Shown piece by piece: positions 47,609 through 56,743 of a DNA stretch of 64,000 bases. A model generated the notes under the pieces. That model saw nothing but the letters and a program-made list of their open reading frames with translations, did no database searches and was not told the DNA's origin. Position 1 is the first letter of the stretch, and each line of letters opens with the position of its first letter. Source of the DNA: Haloarcula amylovorans (GTDB taxonomy: Archaea; Halobacteriota; Halobacteria; Halobacteriales; Haloarculaceae); NCBI RefSeq assembly GCF_004681185.1, contig NZ_SRIF01000002.1, positions 310,001-374,000 on the forward strand. The letters are read 5' to 3'. The position numbers and the translations under genes are program-made.

Positions 47609-48196
47609 ATGAGCACGATGCAGAACCCTACCGAGCAATCCGAGATCGAAGACGACCGCTCCGAGGCCGACGACGACGCCACGCGTGTGCGTGATCTGGC
47701 TAAAGACGACATCTTCCACCTCCTGCAGAACCGCCGTCGCCGCGACGCACTCCGCTATCTCGAAGGAGAAGACGAGGAAGTCCGCATGCGCGACCTCGCA
47801 GAGCAGGTGGCCGCGTGGGAACACGACACGACGGTACAGGCGCTCACCAGCGACGAGCGCCAGCGCGTCTACATCGCGCTGTACCAGTCCCACCTGCCGA
47901 AGCTCGACGACGAGGGCGTCATCGAGTACAACCAGAGCCGTGGGATCGTCAAGCGCACGGCCGTCGCCGACCAACTCTCGCCGTACCTCGACGCCGACGA
48001 GGACGACGCCGACGAGTCTGTCGATGAGCCGGAAGGGTCCAACGCACCGTACTACAGTGGGGCGCTCGGCCTGAGTACCCTCGTGGTCGGGAGCGCGGCC
48101 GCGGGACTGGCACTGCCGACGATGCTCGCGGTCACTGTCGTCGGACTCGTGGCGCTCACGCTGTTTACGATGGTCACTAACGGCGTTCTGGCGTAA
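47609..48196 (+). CDS. DUF7344-type membrane-anchored HTH protein, copy 1
   Basis: A 195-residue protein: acidic N terminus, a winged-helix core about 28-125 (LAKDDIFHLLQNRRRRDALR; DLAEQVAAWEH; HLPKLDDEGVIEYNQSRG) and a pair of C-terminal hydrophobic helices (about 145-190). This domain is widespread in haloarchaea. The anchor suggests a membrane-tethered regulator. It is clearly paralogous to the gene at 54408-55073. Confidence 0.85.
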   Translation: MSTMQNPTEQSEIEDDRSEADDDATRVRDLAKDDIFHLLQNRRRRDALRYLEGEDEEVRMRDLAEQVAAWEHDTTVQALTSDERQRVYIALYQSHLPKLDDEGVIEYNQSRGIVKRTAVADQLSPYLDADEDDADESVDEPEGSNAPYYSGALGLSTLVVGSAAAGLALPTMLAVTVVGLVALTLFTMVTNGVLA

Positions 48197-48548
48197 TCGT
48201 CCTTCACTCTCACCTGCTCGGTTCGGCGGGTATCTCGGGCCGTCGCGCCCGACATCCGCCGTCGTGCTCTTTTTCACCTACCGACAGGCACTGCGCGTGA
48301 GAGATTCACTAACGACATCGAGCGCTACGACCGAAACGCTCTGCTAAAACGGGCGACGGCAACGAGCAGTCGAGGGCGAGCGGACATCTTCGGACCACAC
48401 TGTCAGCAGTGCGTGAAGCGGAGAGAACAACCACTGCTGTCGGAGAGCCGACATAGAGAGCGGTCACCGATGTCAGAAGGGAAGAAACTGCTGTGGTCGC
48501 GACGACGAAGTCAGTGGCTGGCGGTACCGGAGTGGAGGACAGGGTGTG
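48197..48548. other. Intergenic region, 352 bases
   Basis: GC-rich spacer between two convergent genes. I see no ORF, RNA motif or convincing terminator beyond a GTGCTCTTTTTCACC T-tract near 48262-48276. Confidence 0.3.
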
Positions 48549-49307
48549 TCAGTCGTCGGCGACCGACGGATCGGAGGCGGTATCGCTGTCCGTCGTCGTG
48601 ACTTGGTCGCCGAGTGCAGACTCGTTTATCAGCCGTTCGTAGACGCATCCGTGGCCAGGGCCGTTCAGGTGGTAGCCGTCGCCCAGCGTGTACTCGTCGA
48701 CGATTGCCGCTTCCTCGTCGTCCGTATCCGCGAGTGGTCGCAACGTCTCGACGAAGTCGAACTCAGCGGCGACGGCGTCGAGGATGCGGTTGTACTCGGT
48801 GATGGCCTGCTGAACGTTCGGGTTCTTCTCTATATACTTCTCGCCCGCGGTCAGTATCTTGAGGACGACGAGTTGGTCGACGTCTACGTCCTCAGCCCGT
48901 TCGAGGTAGTCGCGCAGGTTCGCCTCGAACTCCGTCTTCGAAACGTACGTTCGCTGCCGTGAGCGATCGCGTAGCTGTTTGATGGCGTAACTGCTGGCTC
49001 GGCTGACGAACTCGAAGGGGACTGAGGTCAGGAGGCTCTTTTCGTTCTTCGAGAGTAGTCGCGGCGCACAGTCCACGATTCCGATCTGCAAGACGACGTA
49101 GTCGGGTGAGTACAACTCGAGCTTTCGCCCCGGAAATCTGACTTTCTCCGCCCGCAGGTCGTCGGTCGTCTTCCCACTTTGCGAGCGATTGACGATGTGG
49201 GCAAAGCGCGCGTCGTTTCGGAGGTGACCTGGCCAGGTCTCCTCGTAGGGGACGGTCTGTCGCGGGAGCGGTAGCGAGTCTCCCTGTATCAGTAGTGTCT
49301 CGTTCAT
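48549..49307 (-). CDS. SGNH/GDSL-type esterase
   Basis: A 252-residue hydrolase of the SGNH fold: block I IQGDSLPLP with Ser near residue 10, block III-like VVLQIGIVDCAPRLL near 70-84 and the Asp/His pair in GDGYHLNGPGHG near 213-224. No signal peptide. Members of this group located in polysaccharide loci remove or add acyl groups on glycans. It lies next to the asparagine-synthase-like gene in the same orientation, 167 bases apart. Confidence 0.85.
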   Translation of the reverse strand: MNETLLIQGDSLPLPRQTVPYEETWPGHLRNDARFAHIVNRSQSGKTTDDLRAEKVRFPGRKLELYSPDYVVLQIGIVDCAPRLLSKNEKSLLTSVPFEFVSRASSYAIKQLRDRSRQRTYVSKTEFEANLRDYLERAEDVDVDQLVVLKILTAGEKYIEKNPNVQQAITEYNRILDAVAAEFDFVETLRPLADTDDEEAAIVDEYTLGDGYHLNGPGHGCVYERLINESALGDQVTTTDSDTASDPSVADD

Positions 49308-49473
49308 GTTGTTATTCCCCCTGACACCGCCCGGCGACGGCGTGCCGGGTCGATCGCAGTCGCATATCGAGATCGTTCGTAATCGCGTTGCATTCGGTAG
49401 CTCAGTTTGTCTTCCGCTGCTTTGGCCTTCGGTCGGCTTCCGTCTGATGGCCGTTCGATAGTTACTCGGGTGG

Positions 49474-51156
49474 TCATTGTTTCGACCGTACCATCTCGTC
49501 AGGTGCGATTGGGTGGTCGAGGGTGGCGTCGAGCCAGCTCGCGACGTCGTTGATTCGGAGTTTCGTCCGCGGGGCGAGTTCGTGGATGGACTCGCTCTCC
49601 GGGAACAGCTGCTGGTCCATGTTGTTGTCGGCGTAGATGCGGTCCCGATCCGGCCACGCCGTATCGAACGCTTCGACCACGGGCAACTTCCGTCGCAGGA
49701 ACTTCTCCATCTGGTTGATGCGGTACGAGTCGTGCGGGCGATTGGGCGGTCGGTGGCGGAGGATGTCGTCGTCGATCTGCTTGAGCGCTTCGAGGAACAC
49801 CCGATCGTTGCGATGTTCCGGCGGCGTCAGCAGGTGCCACTCGACGAGCTCGGCGTCGGCGGCGATGAAGCTCTCGATGTAGTTGTCGGCCAGATGCGCC
49901 CGGAACGGTAGCGTGGGCTTCAGTTTGACACCCAGGAGGTCGATGGCATTGTACACCGAGTCCGCCCGGTCGAGACACTGCTCGAAGGCCGGTTGGATCG
50001 TCTCCTCGGCGAACTGCTGTCCAGCCGTCTCGTCGAACATGTCCCAGTCGTGTCCGTTCGTCTCGGCGTCCGGGAAACAGCCAAGTAACCCACAGTAGTG
50101 ACTCGACACGTCGGGGTCCGGTTCGAGTCGGTTGCGCGGCAGCGTATGTCCAAAGACTTCGAACCCATCCCGCGGGAGGAAGTATCCGCGGAACATCGTA
50201 TCGAAGAACAGGCCGTGGTAGATGCTGTCTGCCTGAATCTCGGGGTCGTTGCCGCGGTGGTGGATGTGTAAGGACTCGCGCAACCCCTGTGTGTACTGCA
50301 CCACGTCGTACAGCGTCTGGAGGTAACTGGCGTCGACCTCCAGAATGTCGTGGTCGGCTCCGTACTGGTCGGCGAGCAGGCGCGCGACCTGCACCTCGTC
50401 GGCGTCCGGCGAGCCGATGGAGTAACAGCGGTCGATGTCGTCTATCTGCGAGAGGATTATCCGCGAGTCGTACCCGGCGCTCAACAGTAGTCCGTTGTGT
50501 CCGGGCAGTCCACCTCGTCGTTTGAGCGCGCGCTCCATGCGATCGGCCAGTTCGCCCGCGTAGTCGAACTCCGTGGGCTGATAGACGAACCGACGTAACT
50601 CGCCGGTCTCCTCGGGGCCGAGATAGCCGTCGAAGGGCGCACGCTCTAACTCCTCGATCGTCGTTCGGTCGGTGAAGACGTTCCCAAAGTGCGTGAACTC
50701 GCGGATCGCGTCCCAGTACGGCGTCGCGTCGTCGATGGTGCGACCGACGTGAGCGGCGTCGCTCCCGAAGACGCGGACGCCGGGAGCGTCGGTGTAGTAA
50801 CACTCCCAACTGCGAAGCTGGTCCGTGAAGACTCGGGCGATGCCGTCTCGTTCGATGACGGCTAGATACGATCCGTTGACCGTCCCGAGGGCGTTCGCTC
50901 CTTGCTCGCCGAACGCGTCGTAGAGGTGTTTCGCCGTCGATGTACTCCCAGCGTCGTCGATAAACGCCTCACCCCAGAGGACACAGAGCCCGTCTTCGCC
51001 GTCGTAAACCTGCGTCCGGCCGGGGAGTCCGAGAGCGACGTCACTAACGCCGACAGTCACCTGCCTGCCTTCCAGCACGCGGTCGTACTTCGTTGGAGTG
51101 GCGAACTGGTCGAACGCCTCGCGGTCGCCGAATACTCCGAATACCTCTGTGTTCAT
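49474..51156 (-). CDS. Asparagine-synthase-related protein, no glutaminase Cys
   Basis: A 560-residue protein. The C-terminal half has the ATP-pyrophosphatase P-loop GLLLSAGYDSRIIL near residues 222-235 (SxGxDS). The N-terminal half keeps a class II glutamine-amidotransferase shape (LGTVNGSYLAVIERDG near 92-107) but starts MNTEVFG, without the catalytic Cys2. It can therefore not use glutamine conventionally. Relatives in surface polysaccharide clusters amidate or ligate unknown substrates. Location beside SGNH hydrolase and glmS supports a glycan role. Confidence 0.85.
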   Translation of the reverse strand: MNTEVFGVFGDREAFDQFATPTKYDRVLEGRQVTVGVSDVALGLPGRTQVYDGEDGLCVLWGEAFIDDAGSTSTAKHLYDAFGEQGANALGTVNGSYLAVIERDGIARVFTDQLRSWECYYTDAPGVRVFGSDAAHVGRTIDDATPYWDAIREFTHFGNVFTDRTTIEELERAPFDGYLGPEETGELRRFVYQPTEFDYAGELADRMERALKRRGGLPGHNGLLLSAGYDSRIILSQIDDIDRCYSIGSPDADEVQVARLLADQYGADHDILEVDASYLQTLYDVVQYTQGLRESLHIHHRGNDPEIQADSIYHGLFFDTMFRGYFLPRDGFEVFGHTLPRNRLEPDPDVSSHYCGLLGCFPDAETNGHDWDMFDETAGQQFAEETIQPAFEQCLDRADSVYNAIDLLGVKLKPTLPFRAHLADNYIESFIAADAELVEWHLLTPPEHRNDRVFLEALKQIDDDILRHRPPNRPHDSYRINQMEKFLRRKLPVVEAFDTAWPDRDRIYADNNMDQQLFPESESIHELAPRTKLRINDVASWLDATLDHPIAPDEMVRSKQ

Positions 51157-51183
51157 CAGTGGGAAAATATTTCAGGTGACACG

Positions 51184-52998
51184 TTATCGGACTGTGACGC
51201 TCTTTGCGAGGTTACGGGGCTTGTCGATGGGGCGTTCGAGCTGTCTGGCCGTGTAGTACGACACCAACTGCAGTTGGATGTTCGCGAGCAGACTGGAGAG
51301 GTCCGGGTGTGTGTCCGGAATCGCCAGTTGCTCGTCGGCCACGTCGTCTACGTCCACGGACTCGGGGGCGACCGTAACGATGTTCGCCCCGCGGGCGCGC
51401 GCTTCCTCGGCGTTGCTTCGAGTCTGGTTGGAGGGGCCGGACCCGAGGAGGGTAAAGATGGTCGTCTCGGGGGTGACCAGCGCCAGCGGACCGTGTTTGA
51501 GGCCGCCCGACGGGAAGCCTTCGGCGTGTTCGTAGGTGATCTCCTTGAACTTCAGCGCGCCTTCGAGGGCGACGGAGTAATTCAGCTCGTGCCCGATGAA
51601 GAAGAACGCCTCCTTGTCGAGGTGATGGCGGCTGAGTCGCTCGGCCTCCGTGGTGTCGAGGAGGCGCTGGATGTCCTCCGGAAGTCGTTCGAGTGCGGCG
51701 AGGAACTCCTCGCGGTCCTCGCGGGGCGTGCCTTGTGGGAGGTCGTCGGCGAATTGCTCGGCCAGCAGGCTGAGCGTGACCGCCTGCGAGGAGAATGTCT
51801 TGGTGGCGGCGACGCCAATTTCCGGACCGGCGCGGATGTACACCGGCGTCTCGACCTCGCGTGCGACCGTCGAACCGATGACGTTGGTCACCGCAAGCGT
51901 CTGTGCGCCCTTTTTCTCCGCGCGGCGAATCGCGGTGAGCGTGTCGGCGGTCTCGCCGCTCTGTGTCACCGCGATCGTCAGCGTGTTGCTGTTGACGGGG
52001 ATGGTGTCGGTGTATTCGTTGGCCCGGTGGGCCGTCGCGGGGATGCCGCGGCGGTTCAGCAGGTTACTGCCGAACATCGCCGCGTGATAGGAGGTTCCAC
52101 AGGCGACGAGATGGACCTGTTCGATGTCCTCGAAATCGGCCTCGTCGAGGGCGTCGAGCGTGACCTCGCCCGCCTCGGGGTCGACGCGGCCCTGAATCGT
52201 CTTGCGGAGCGACTCGGGCTGGCTGTCGATCTCCTTGAGCATGAAGTGGTCGTACGCGCCCTTGCCCGTCTCCTCGGGGTCCCATTCGACAGTCTCGATG
52301 TCGCGGGAGACCTCGTTCCCGTCGCCGTCAGTGATGGTCGCGCCCTCGGGGCTGACCTCGGCGACGTCGCCGTCTTCGAGGTAGCTGACCTGATTAGTGA
52401 ACTCCAGGAACGCCGGCACGTCACTCGCGAGGTAGTACTCGCCGTTTTGCTGGCCGAGGACGAGCGGGGAGTCCTGTCGTGTCGCCAGCAGCTTCTCGTG
52501 GCCCTCGACGAGCGCGACCGTCGCGTAGCTCCCTTCGAGTGAGTCGATCGTGCGCTCGAACGCCTCACGCGCGTCCGCGCCCTCGTCCATGTACCCCTCG
52601 ATGAGATGCGGGATGACTTCGGTGTCAGTGTCACTGTCGAATTCGTGACCACGCGCACGGAGGTCGGCCTTCAGCTCCTCGTAGTTCTCGATGATACCGT
52701 TGTGGACGACAGCGACCTGCTCGGATTCAGCCGTGTGCGGATGCGCGTTCTCGTCTGTAGGCGGTCCGTGCGTGCTCCAGCGGGTGTGGCCGATGCCGAT
52801 CTCGCCGTCGGGAAGATTCTGGACGATCGTGTTCTTCAGGTCACTAATTTGTCCCGACTGCTTGTATATCGAGACGCCGTGGCCGTTCTTTACGGCGACT
52901 CCGGCGGAGTCGTAGCCGCGGTATTCGAGATTCTCGAGACCAGTGATCAGCCGGTCGACCGCGTCGTCCGTGCCGACGCAGGCGATGATTCCACACAT
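51184..52998 (-). CDS. glmS: Glutamine:fructose-6-phosphate aminotransferase
   Basis: GlmS makes glucosamine-6-phosphate, first step to UDP-GlcNAc. It is 604 residues. N-terminal Ntn nucleophile Cys2 (MCGIIACVG), LEYRGYDSAGVAV near 23-35 and HTRWSTHG near 70 form the glutaminase domain. Two SIS domains follow (VACGTSYHAAMFG near 297; NYSVALEGALKFKEITYEHA near 472). The C-terminal KSVTVR end is typical. The gene downstream starts 27 bases after its stop. With glmM at 6928-8286 it supplies amino-sugar precursors. Confidence 0.97.
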   Translation of the reverse strand: MCGIIACVGTDDAVDRLITGLENLEYRGYDSAGVAVKNGHGVSIYKQSGQISDLKNTIVQNLPDGEIGIGHTRWSTHGPPTDENAHPHTAESEQVAVVHNGIIENYEELKADLRARGHEFDSDTDTEVIPHLIEGYMDEGADAREAFERTIDSLEGSYATVALVEGHEKLLATRQDSPLVLGQQNGEYYLASDVPAFLEFTNQVSYLEDGDVAEVSPEGATITDGDGNEVSRDIETVEWDPEETGKGAYDHFMLKEIDSQPESLRKTIQGRVDPEAGEVTLDALDEADFEDIEQVHLVACGTSYHAAMFGSNLLNRRGIPATAHRANEYTDTIPVNSNTLTIAVTQSGETADTLTAIRRAEKKGAQTLAVTNVIGSTVAREVETPVYIRAGPEIGVAATKTFSSQAVTLSLLAEQFADDLPQGTPREDREEFLAALERLPEDIQRLLDTTEAERLSRHHLDKEAFFFIGHELNYSVALEGALKFKEITYEHAEGFPSGGLKHGPLALVTPETTIFTLLGSGPSNQTRSNAEEARARGANIVTVAPESVDVDDVADEQLAIPDTHPDLSSLLANIQLQLVSYYTARQLERPIDKPRNLAKSVTVR

Positions 52999-53564
52999 CT
53001 CAGTATGCCTCCGAGACGGCGGAACTCGACGGAGTGATTCGCATCGGTGCGGTTCGGGGTCGGTCAGACGAAGGGCGAATAGTACTCATCATGATTGCGT
53101 GAGTCTACGGTTCTCTCACTTCCACCGTACACCGGGATGGGGCATTACTATCTGCTCGTTAAGGACTCGGGTGGCGGAAATCCGACAAAAACGCAACAGT
53201 GCCCCCATCGTTTCGGTTGTTTCGGCTTAATCCTCCGAGCGACGGCCCGTTTCCGGGTGTTTGCTTATCACCTCCGTTTGTGGCGCTTATCAGGTGTGTA
53301 ATTCTGTTTCGATGGCCCTGCCGTCCGGAGATTGCCCCCGGATACGAGCCCAGGAGAGTGGTGTCAATCGTTGTCACAAGAACGAGAGATATATCGGCGT
53401 ATATAGGTGTGGTACGGTTGGAACGGTCGGGTGATATGGCCCGCTGCTCAAAATATGCGCTTCCCGTACACGCACGCGGTCACTGACAGTTTGTACCGTT
53501 CACGGTCGTTCAACGCTTCGTGTCGGTCGTCGTGTCTCCCGACAGAGGCCGAGCAGATATCGTC
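52999..53564. other. Intergenic region, 566 bases
   Basis: No ORF I would call. It holds AT-rich stretches with TATA-like steps (GAGATATATC and CGTATATAGG, near 53385-53406) pointing to a possible unannotated transcript. It separates glmS from the membrane HTH gene; both are on the minus strand. Confidence 0.3.
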
Positions 53565-54197
53565 TCAACCTCGGTGTTTGAGGACGATGATGTTCTCGCG
53601 GCCGTCCTTGTCCTTCCGGATGATGTCCCGGTCGGCCATCCGCGAGAGGAGGCGGCTCACTTTCGCCTTCGACCACTCGGTCTGGTCGACGATCTCCGAC
53701 TGCTTCATGTAGCCGTCGTTCTCGGCGAGCAACTGCTCGACGCGGTCGGCGTCGGTCAGCGGTTTCCACGGCTCTTGTTCGTCGTCCGAGTCGCCGGAGT
53801 CGTCGCTACCGAAGAGGCGTTCGCGGACCCGGATAAGTGAGAGGAGGACGAGGGCGAGAAGTCCCCCGCTCGCGAGCAACACGACGGAGGGATTCGAGAC
53901 GGGCGAGAACACGTTCGTACTGGTGAGATGAGAGTCGAGCGCCTGCTGGCTTCGCTCCTTCGCCGCTCCTGCGGCGGCAGTGAGGCTGGCTATCGAGGAC
54001 TCACAGGGAAGGGGAACTGCCGAATCGACGGCGGCGGTCTGACCGGGGGCGTTTCGGTCGTCGGCGGGCTGGGAAGCGGGTGTCGCACTCGCGACGCCGA
54101 CACAGCCCGGCAGGCCGACGCCAAAGACCAGCACGCCGATGGCGATAGCTAGTGGCACTCCCAGTCTCAGCCCAGTGATACGGGCGTACTCCCACAT
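53565..54197 (-). CDS. Membrane-anchored winged-helix regulator
   Basis: A 210-residue protein. An N-terminal hydrophobic segment (about 10-32) acts as a signal or anchor, an extracytoplasmic Ala/Ser/Pro-rich linker follows, then a second membrane helix (about 105-125) and a C-terminal cytosolic winged helix (LLAENDGYMKQSEIVDQTEW then SKAKVSRLLSRMADRDIIRK). The winged helix closely resembles that of the DUF7504-like protein at 43260-44519. I chose ATG 54197 rather than 54260 because the hydrophobic segment follows it. Probably a one-component membrane regulator. Confidence 0.75.
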   Translation of the reverse strand: MWEYARITGLRLGVPLAIAIGVLVFGVGLPGCVGVASATPASQPADDRNAPGQTAAVDSAVPLPCESSIASLTAAAGAAKERSQQALDSHLTSTNVFSPVSNPSVVLLASGGLLALVLLSLIRVRERLFGSDDSGDSDDEQEPWKPLTDADRVEQLLAENDGYMKQSEIVDQTEWSKAKVSRLLSRMADRDIIRKDKDGRENIIVLKHRG

Positions 54198-54407
54198 ATC
54201 GTCATCGGACCCCCGGGACACACGGGTCCCCAGAGAGTACGTTGCTGCGTCTCGTCTCACGTCCGGTCTGGCTTGGAAGCACTGTCAGTCACTAGTTACA
54301 CAGTGGGCCTTTTGTGGGATAGTTTCTCTCCCGTTAAAGTTGGACGCAGACGGCTGATGTGATTGATAAACGTACAGTTCTCGACTCGGTCGAACTGGTT
54401 CGATAGC

Positions 54408-55073
54408 TTACGTCCACGCGGACGCGATGGAGGTCAGTGCGAACAGGGCGGTGACGACAACGGCCGTTTGCAGGCCTGAGAGTAGCGCCGAGGGGATTGC
54501 CTGTGACCACACACCGACGGTTAGGAGGAAGCTCACGGTCGTCACACCCACGAAGGCGGAGTGCTGGCTGATGCTTGCGGGCGCGTCCGCGTCGTCCTCG
54601 ACGTCGTCGTCCGCGTCGGCCGTGTCGGTCTCGCCCGCGTCGTCGATGGAGACGGTGTCGTCCGAGCGCGCGGCCACTTCGGGCGAGTCCACGTACTTAC
54701 TCACGCCGTCGAGCAGCGGCGTCGCCTCGACGGCCCCACGGCTCTGGTTGTACTCGATGAGGCCGATGTCGTCGAGCTTCGGCAGGTGGGACTGGTACAG
54801 AGCGATGTAGACGCGCTGGCGCTCGTCGGACATGAGCTGGCGGACGGTGGTGTCGTGTTCCCACGCGGCCACCTGTTCTGCAATCGTCCGCATCTCGAAG
54901 GGACCGTCGTTGTGGATGATATACGCGAGGACGCGACGCCGACGCTCGTTCTGGAGGACGTGAAAGAGGTCGTCTTTCGAAATCTCCGTGGGCGTGTCGT
55001 CCTCGTCGTCCGCAGTCGCTGTCTCGGTGTTCTGGGTCGAAACGTCGTCGGTCTGCTCTGCGGTTACAGCCAT
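54408..55073 (-). CDS. DUF7344-type membrane-anchored HTH protein, copy 2
   Basis: A 221-residue paralogue of the protein at 47609-48196: acidic start, winged helix (SKDDLFHVLQNERRRRVLAY; HLPKLDDIGLIEYNQSRGAV), acidic linker and two C-terminal hydrophobic helices. TTTATC near 55104-55110 places transcription just before the third in-frame Met (55073), which I take as start; starts at 55088 or 55130 remain possible. It lies upstream of the sugar-nucleotide genes and may regulate them (inference). Confidence 0.82.
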   Translation of the reverse strand: MAVTAEQTDDVSTQNTETATADDEDDTPTEISKDDLFHVLQNERRRRVLAYIIHNDGPFEMRTIAEQVAAWEHDTTVRQLMSDERQRVYIALYQSHLPKLDDIGLIEYNQSRGAVEATPLLDGVSKYVDSPEVAARSDDTVSIDDAGETDTADADDDVEDDADAPASISQHSAFVGVTTVSFLLTVGVWSQAIPSALLSGLQTAVVVTALFALTSIASAWT

Positions 55074-55411
55074 TGGTGTTCTATTCATCCGATTACCCCG
55101 GGCATAGATAAAGGGGGGAAGCCATTGCAATCGATTTCAAACGGTTTCCAATCGTTGCACAACTGTTCTATTTCTCCCCGCACCTTACGGGTTTGATTAT
55201 TCCTTATCGATCACGCAGTCTAAAATGCGGCCGTGAGGCGGCAAGACTAGCGGATAGGCCATTAAACGACCCACAATATGCGCCGTCTGGCCTGCATCTG
55301 GACGTTATATTGACACGTCGAAAGACCGGCGACCGATCGCTAGCGGGAGTAGACTATCGCACAGTACTGGGGGAGTTGGGGGTGAACGCGAGTCCGTCGG
55401 TCGGCGCGCGA
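55074..55411. other. Intergenic region, 338 bases
   Basis: AT-rich left half with near-repeats of CAATCG (CAATCGATTTC, CCAATCGTTGC), then GC-rich. No ORF is seen on either strand apart from an antisense shadow of the dehydrogenase gene. It probably carries the promoter of the HTH gene and the 3' end of the dehydrogenase transcript. Confidence 0.3.
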
Positions 55412-56743
55412 CTAGAGGTGGTCGTAGATGAAGCCGGCCTCTGCGGCGGTCTCCTCGTCTACGTTCGCCATCACGTCGACGAGCACGGGGTCGTCGTTGA
55501 GTGCGCCCGCGACCTTCGAGAGGTCGAAGCGGTCGAACTCGTCGTGGGGCGTCGCCAGGAAGACGGCGTCGAAGTCTTCGAAGTCGGGCGACTCTTGGAT
55601 CGGGATGCCGAAGTGCTCGGCCATCGCGTCGTTCTGTGCGTGGGGGTCGTACCCCTCGACGGTGATGCCGTAGGTCTCCAGTTCGGTGATGACCTCGTCC
55701 ACCTCGGAGGTGCGGATGTCGCCGACGTTCGGCTTATAGGAGAGCCCGAGGATGAGTACCGAGGAGTCCTTGAGGACCTTCCCGGCCTCGTTGAGGCCAC
55801 GCATCGTGAGTTCGGCCGCGTGCTTGGGCATGTACTCGTTGACCTCGCGGCCCTGCAGGATGAGACTCGGCGTGTAGCCCGCGCGTTCGGAGCCGTGAGC
55901 GAGGTACAGTGGGTCCACCGGAATGCAGTGACCGCCGACGAGGCCGGGCCGGTAGTCGTGGAAGTTCCACTTCGTCCCGGCGGCGTCTAACACTTCGTGG
56001 GTGTCGATGTCCATGTGGTCACAGATGATCGCGAGTTCGTTCATCAGCGCGATGTTGATGTCACGCTGGACGTTCTCGATGACCTTCGCCGCCTCGGCGG
56101 TCTGGATGCTCGGCGCGCGGTAGACGCCTGCGTCGACGACCGTCTCGTAGAGGGTCGCCACGTCGTCGAGCGTCTCCTCGGTGTCGCCGCTGACGATTTT
56201 CATGACCTCTTCGAGCGTCTTGCCCTTGTCGCCGGGCGAGAGTCGCTCGGGCGAGTAGCCGAGGTTGAAGTCCTCGCCGGCGGTCAGCCCGGACTCCTCC
56301 TCGATGATGGGGGCGAGCTCGGACTCGGTCACGCCGGGATAGACGGTCGATTCGAGGATGATCGTCGTGTCCTCGGAGACGTGCTCGCCGACGGTGCGGG
56401 CCGCGCCCTTCACGAAGTCCAGGTTCGGGTTTTGCGTGTTGTCGACGGGCGTCGGGACCGTGAGAATGACGTAGTCCGCGCGCACGATGTTGTCGGGCTG
56501 TGCGGTAAAGGAAACGTCGCTCTCCGCGACCCGGTCGTGGCCGGCCTCGCCAGTCGGATCGTTGCCGTTACTGAGCGTCTCGACGAGTTCGGGATCGATG
56601 TCGAAACCGGTGACCTCGAACCCCTTGTCGTCGAACGCCAGCGCGAGCGGCATGCCGACGTAGCCGAGTCCGACGATGCATATCTGTTCGCCCTCGGGAC
56701 GGGCACTCTGTTCGCCTGTTCTGTGTGAGACTGATTCACTCAT
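55412..56743 (-). CDS. UDP-sugar 6-dehydrogenase (WbpA/WecC type)
   Basis: A 443-residue NAD-dependent dehydrogenase that oxidises C6 of a UDP-N-acetylhexosamine twice. Rossmann motif IVGLGYVGMPLALAF at residues 23-37; catalytic Cys in GGHCIPVDPLYLA near 271-283, the context typical of UDP-GlcNAc/UDP-ManNAc dehydrogenases rather than UDP-glucose ones; ILGLSYKPNVGDIRTS near 335 in the C-terminal domain. It overlaps the acetyltransferase gene by four bases, so they form an operon. Confidence 0.93.
   Translation of the reverse strand: MSESVSHRTGEQSARPEGEQICIVGLGYVGMPLALAFDDKGFEVTGFDIDPELVETLSNGNDPTGEAGHDRVAESDVSFTAQPDNIVRADYVILTVPTPVDNTQNPNLDFVKGAARTVGEHVSEDTTIILESTVYPGVTESELAPIIEEESGLTAGEDFNLGYSPERLSPGDKGKTLEEVMKIVSGDTEETLDDVATLYETVVDAGVYRAPSIQTAEAAKVIENVQRDINIALMNELAIICDHMDIDTHEVLDAAGTKWNFHDYRPGLVGGHCIPVDPLYLAHGSERAGYTPSLILQGREVNEYMPKHAAELTMRGLNEAGKVLKDSSVLILGLSYKPNVGDIRTSEVDEVITELETYGITVEGYDPHAQNDAMAEHFGIPIQESPDFEDFDAVFLATPHDEFDRFDLSKVAGALNDDPVLVDVMANVDEETAAEAGFIYDHL

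Noticed and set aside
50902..52542. 546-codon open frame opposite the asparagine-synthase-like and glmS genes
   Set aside because: High-GC antisense shadow: it crosses two well-identified genes and an intergenic promoter, and its translation is Arg/Gly/Val/Asp-rich with no recognisable domain.
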